DNA from: Halarchaeoplasma sp046498385
GTDB lineage: Archaea; Thermoplasmatota; Thermoplasmata; Halarchaeoplasmatales; Halarchaeoplasmataceae
Direction: 5' to 3'
NCBI GenBank assembly: GCA_046498385.1
Contig: JAWOAU010000077.1
Location: forward strand, 1 to 7,261
DNA: 7,261 nucleotides
Within the stretch, counting starts at the first letter, position 1. The number at the start of each line of letters is the position of its first letter. Positions 5,516 to 7,261 of this stretch are shown in pieces. The notes under the pieces were generated by a model. The model was not told the DNA's origin. It made no database searches and saw nothing but the letters and a program-made list of their open reading frames with translations. A program made the translations under genes and the position numbers.

Positions 5516-7075
5516 TCAGCCGTCGTGCTCAAGTACGTAGATCACGTTGGTCCGGTAGCTATCCTCGGGTATTCCCAGGGGTATGTCGACCCACCATTCG
5601 ATCTCGTTGAGTGGAACTCCTTCGTCGGAGGTGTTGACCGAGGTGGTGGTGTAGTTGTACTGACCACGAGGTTGGTTCCAGTCACCAGCTCCGCCGAGAA
5701 GATATATCGAGTTTGCTTCACCTGCCCCAGCAAACTGCTGTTCTGCGCCGTGTTGGCCGCCCTGCACGGACATGTTCTGCGCGAGTATCGTTTCATCGGT
5801 ATCGATCCCGATCAGATTCGACTCTAGATATACCTTGAGACGATGATCGCAGTTAGAACTGTAGTTCACAAATTTGTTACCGCTAGTCACAAGCCCTATG
5901 GTCTGGCCTGGTGCACCGGAAGCCGAGTAGGTTCCCGGAAGGCCTGCCACGGTGAGGGATGTGAATCGGTAAACGCCGAACTCGTCGTAGGATCTGTTCC
6001 AGCCTCCCTGGGTGTCGCGGGCTTCGATCATTATATCCCAGCTGTTCGAGGTGCCCAGGGCCGCGGTCTTGTTGTAGGGATTCGTGTTCAGCTCGAAGCT
6101 ACCGTCAGTACCGTTAGCGAACCTCATCTGGGGTCCGGGTATGAACTGGAAGGTAACATTGTACTCGTCGTGATCACCCGGCACAGAATTGTTCACTGAC
6201 GAATGGCTGCCGGGTATCACTTCCATCTGCGCTCCGTCAGCAGTTGGCCATATCCATGTGAATGCATCAGTATCTAGATCCCATCTCACGCGGAATGCGG
6301 TGGTTCGATTCTGGTTACTTTGTGTTGGATAATCACTGTCAACACCCACCTCTCCATAATCGTACCATGCATAGAATTCCACCTCATCCAATATGTCCGT
6401 GGTATCATGCCTAACAACCACCTTGACCTCGTAAACCCTATTGGTCTGCCCGGCTGCGTTTACGTCGATCTGCTTGTTGAGTTGATCACCGGATTGATCG
6501 ACCTCGAACATCTCCACGGATATGATGTGCGGGAAGTTGGTATTCACTATGATGTCATTAGAGCCTGATGTCTGGGATATCTTGAATGCACTGTCGCTAC
6601 CCCAATCACCAACCGAGATGAACATGGGTGGTGAAATGTTACGGCCAGCGATACCATACTGAGCACTACCTAGGCCCGCCAAATTTGGCATCCTAGATAC
6701 TTTGTGGCGTCCATGATTGTACTGGTAGAATAAACCATCATCGCTATAATTATGACCAACGATGTAGGCCTCATTGTTTCCTGCCCAGGCGGCATCCTGG
6801 AAAACATATTCCAGGGGATCATTCAACGGTATCGGGCTGCCTTTGAAGGCGGGCACCGATGTGTCGTAAACATCAACAATGTTTTCACCGACAATCAGCA
6901 CGTTGTTTCCTCTTACATCCACACCATAAAGTGGATTTTCGAACAGATCACTTCCTGCATCGTAATAATCAGGAGGTGAGATTATGGCTGTGTCGATGTA
7001 GACGCTGTCGAAGGCCAGGTAGACGTTGCCCACCAGGTCCACACAGCCCACGTCGTGCTCCCGACAGACGTCCAT
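5516..7075 (-). CDS. Secreted beta-propeller-like archaeal protein, N-terminus replaced by foreign sequence
   Basis: The open frame gives 519 aa, but only residues about 29-519 (5516 to about 6991) look like one protein. That part opens with propeller-blade-like repeats: LYGVDVRGNNVLIVG (49-63), FQDAAWAGNNEAYIVG (92-107) and probably AQYGIAGRN...FISVGDWGSD (138-161). Each is followed by a VYDT, YQYN or FKIS strand, a pattern seen in WD40/YVTN-like propellers. Residues about 180-519 are beta-rich, Tyr/Trp/Asn-rich and full of sequons, and end in WWVDIPLGIPEDSY...YVLEHDG, without a membrane anchor. This resembles large secreted proteins of uncultured Thermoplasmata-type archaea (impression from memory). 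Residues 1-28 belong to a different, bacterial family and enter through an in-frame junction near 6990, so the Met at 7075 is very unlikely to be the true start and the real signal peptide is missing. A terminator follows the stop. Whether it works with the downstream operon is unknown. Confidence 0.75.
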   Translation of the reverse strand: MDVCREHDVGCVDLVGNVYLAFDSVYIDTAIISPPDYYDAGSDLFENPLYGVDVRGNNVLIVGENIVDVYDTSVPAFKGSPIPLNDPLEYVFQDAAWAGNNEAYIVGHNYSDDGLFYQYNHGRHKVSRMPNLAGLGSAQYGIAGRNISPPMFISVGDWGSDSAFKISQTSGSNDIIVNTNFPHIISVEMFEVDQSGDQLNKQIDVNAAGQTNRVYEVKVVVRHDTTDILDEVEFYAWYDYGEVGVDSDYPTQSNQNRTTAFRVRWDLDTDAFTWIWPTADGAQMEVIPGSHSSVNNSVPGDHDEYNVTFQFIPGPQMRFANGTDGSFELNTNPYNKTAALGTSNSWDIMIEARDTQGGWNRSYDEFGVYRFTSLTVAGLPGTYSASGAPGQTIGLVTSGNKFVNYSSNCDHRLKVYLESNLIGIDTDETILAQNMSVQGGQHGAEQQFAGAGEANSIYLLGGAGDWNQPRGQYNYTTTSVNTSDEGVPLNEIEWWVDIPLGIPEDSYRTNVIYVLEHDG

Positions 7076-7165
7076 CCCTCTGGGGCTGATGTAGGGAGCC
7101 GCGATGAGAAAATGGACGTTGCCGTCGGAGTGCAGCTCTGTGTAACCGTAATCCGTAAACCAGAA
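6992..7165 (-). pseudogene. Fragment resembling a bacterial AbiEi-like protein
   Basis: From the codon after a TAG at 7168-7166, the minus strand reads FWFTDYGYTELHSDG, NVHFLI, then AAPYISPRGMDVCREHDVG and CVDLVGNVYLAFDSVYID, ending at base 6992. The pattern APYISPxG...CREHxVGxxDLxGNxYLAFDxVYID recalls a conserved segment of bacterial winged-helix/AbiEi-like antitoxin proteins, in which the next residues lead into a DNA-binding wing. Here the similarity ends at VYID and the sequence becomes the archaeal propeller protein in the same frame. The fragment has neither end of its gene and is GC-rich. The family name is from memory and uncertain; that it is foreign to the following sequence is more secure. 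Confidence 0.45.
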
Positions 7166-7167
7166 CT

Positions 7168-7261
7168 ATGAATCATCCGCAACGCGTATTCAGACGCTGG
7201 TGGTGGCTGCTGATCCCTCTGCTCCTGGCGGGCGGCGTGTGGCTGCTGCCGATATCAGGGC
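7168..7261 (+). CDS. Start of a plus-strand gene with a signal/membrane segment (partial)
   Basis: ATG at 7168 opens a frame that runs off the right edge: MNHPQRVFRRWWWLLIPLLL, then AGGVWLLPISG. A basic N-terminal stretch (QRVFRR) followed by about 17 hydrophobic residues fits a signal peptide or first TM helix of a bacterial membrane or exported protein. No clear Shine-Dalgarno precedes it, and an in-frame TAA lies just upstream at 7156-7158. The composition is GC-rich, like the AbiEi-like fragment to its left. Too short to identify. It may be a third unrelated piece joined near 7166. Confidence 0.4.
   Translation, partial: MNHPQRVFRRWWWLLIPLLLAGGVWLLPISG

Noticed and set aside
5843..6199. 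A 118-aa plus-strand open frame opposite the propeller-like gene
   Set aside because: Antisense shadow. The minus frame shows consistent secreted-protein character and continues far beyond on both sides.
6982..7182. A 66-aa minus-strand open frame starting MRMIHSSGLRITVTQ
   Set aside because: It lies in another frame of the AbiEi-like fragment, is dominated by Ser/Thr/Trp as expected of a shadow frame, and resembles no protein. The overlapping frame has recognisable conserved residues.
1..7261. CRISPR array, tRNA, rRNA, insertion sequence or integrase
   Set aside because: I saw no regularly spaced direct repeats, tRNA-like cloverleaf sequence, rRNA signature, transposase motif or terminal inverted repeats. 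The odd ends are explained better by junctions than by mobile elements.

Overview
The centre of this window (about 170-6990) reads as one archaeal locus. The genes are all on the minus strand, tightly packed, and preceded by a BRE/TATA-type promoter (CGGAAA-TT-TTTATAT) instead of a -35/-10 pair. The extracellular proteins are rich in N-x-S/T sequons and beta-strand sequence. The style of these proteins suggests a euryarchaeon, possibly Thermoplasmata-like, but that placement is a guess from memory of such genomes and not a database result.

Layout, in transcription order (right to left). First comes the C-terminal part of a secreted, beta-propeller-like protein (5516 to about 6991). It ends in a hairpin terminator that runs straight into the next promoter. 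Then follow four genes that look like a single operon: a 450-aa signal-peptide/single-TM surface protein (4080-5432); a 220-aa protein of the same architecture (3421-4083, ATGA overlap); a 643-aa polytopic membrane protein with a long coiled coil and a C-terminal Mg-chelatase I-type AAA+ ATPase domain (1415-3346, probably starting about 25 codons further upstream); and a 349-aa soluble paralogue of that ATPase domain (361-1410). Both ATPases carry the same four-cysteine insert. The soluble one has Gln where the Walker B catalytic Glu should be. The simplest reading is a membrane-tethered, probably mixed AAA+ ring made of hydrolysing and non-hydrolysing subunits, coupled through membrane segments to two exported partners. 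I know of no described system with this arrangement. Its substrate cannot be read from the sequence.

The two ends do not belong with the centre. Bases 1 to about 70 encode, on the minus strand, a fragment of YebC/PmpR. Bases about 68-163 encode, on the plus strand, a fragment of an RTX calcium-binding-repeat protein. Bases about 6992-7165 encode, on the minus strand, a fragment of a bacterial AbiEi-like protein that runs in frame into the propeller gene. From 7168 a new plus-strand reading frame opens with a membrane/signal segment. All these pieces are GC-rich and bacterial in character, and they abut without gene-sized context. That pattern is typical of chimeric junctions in amplified or misassembled DNA. 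The annotated N-terminus of the propeller protein is therefore probably an artefact.
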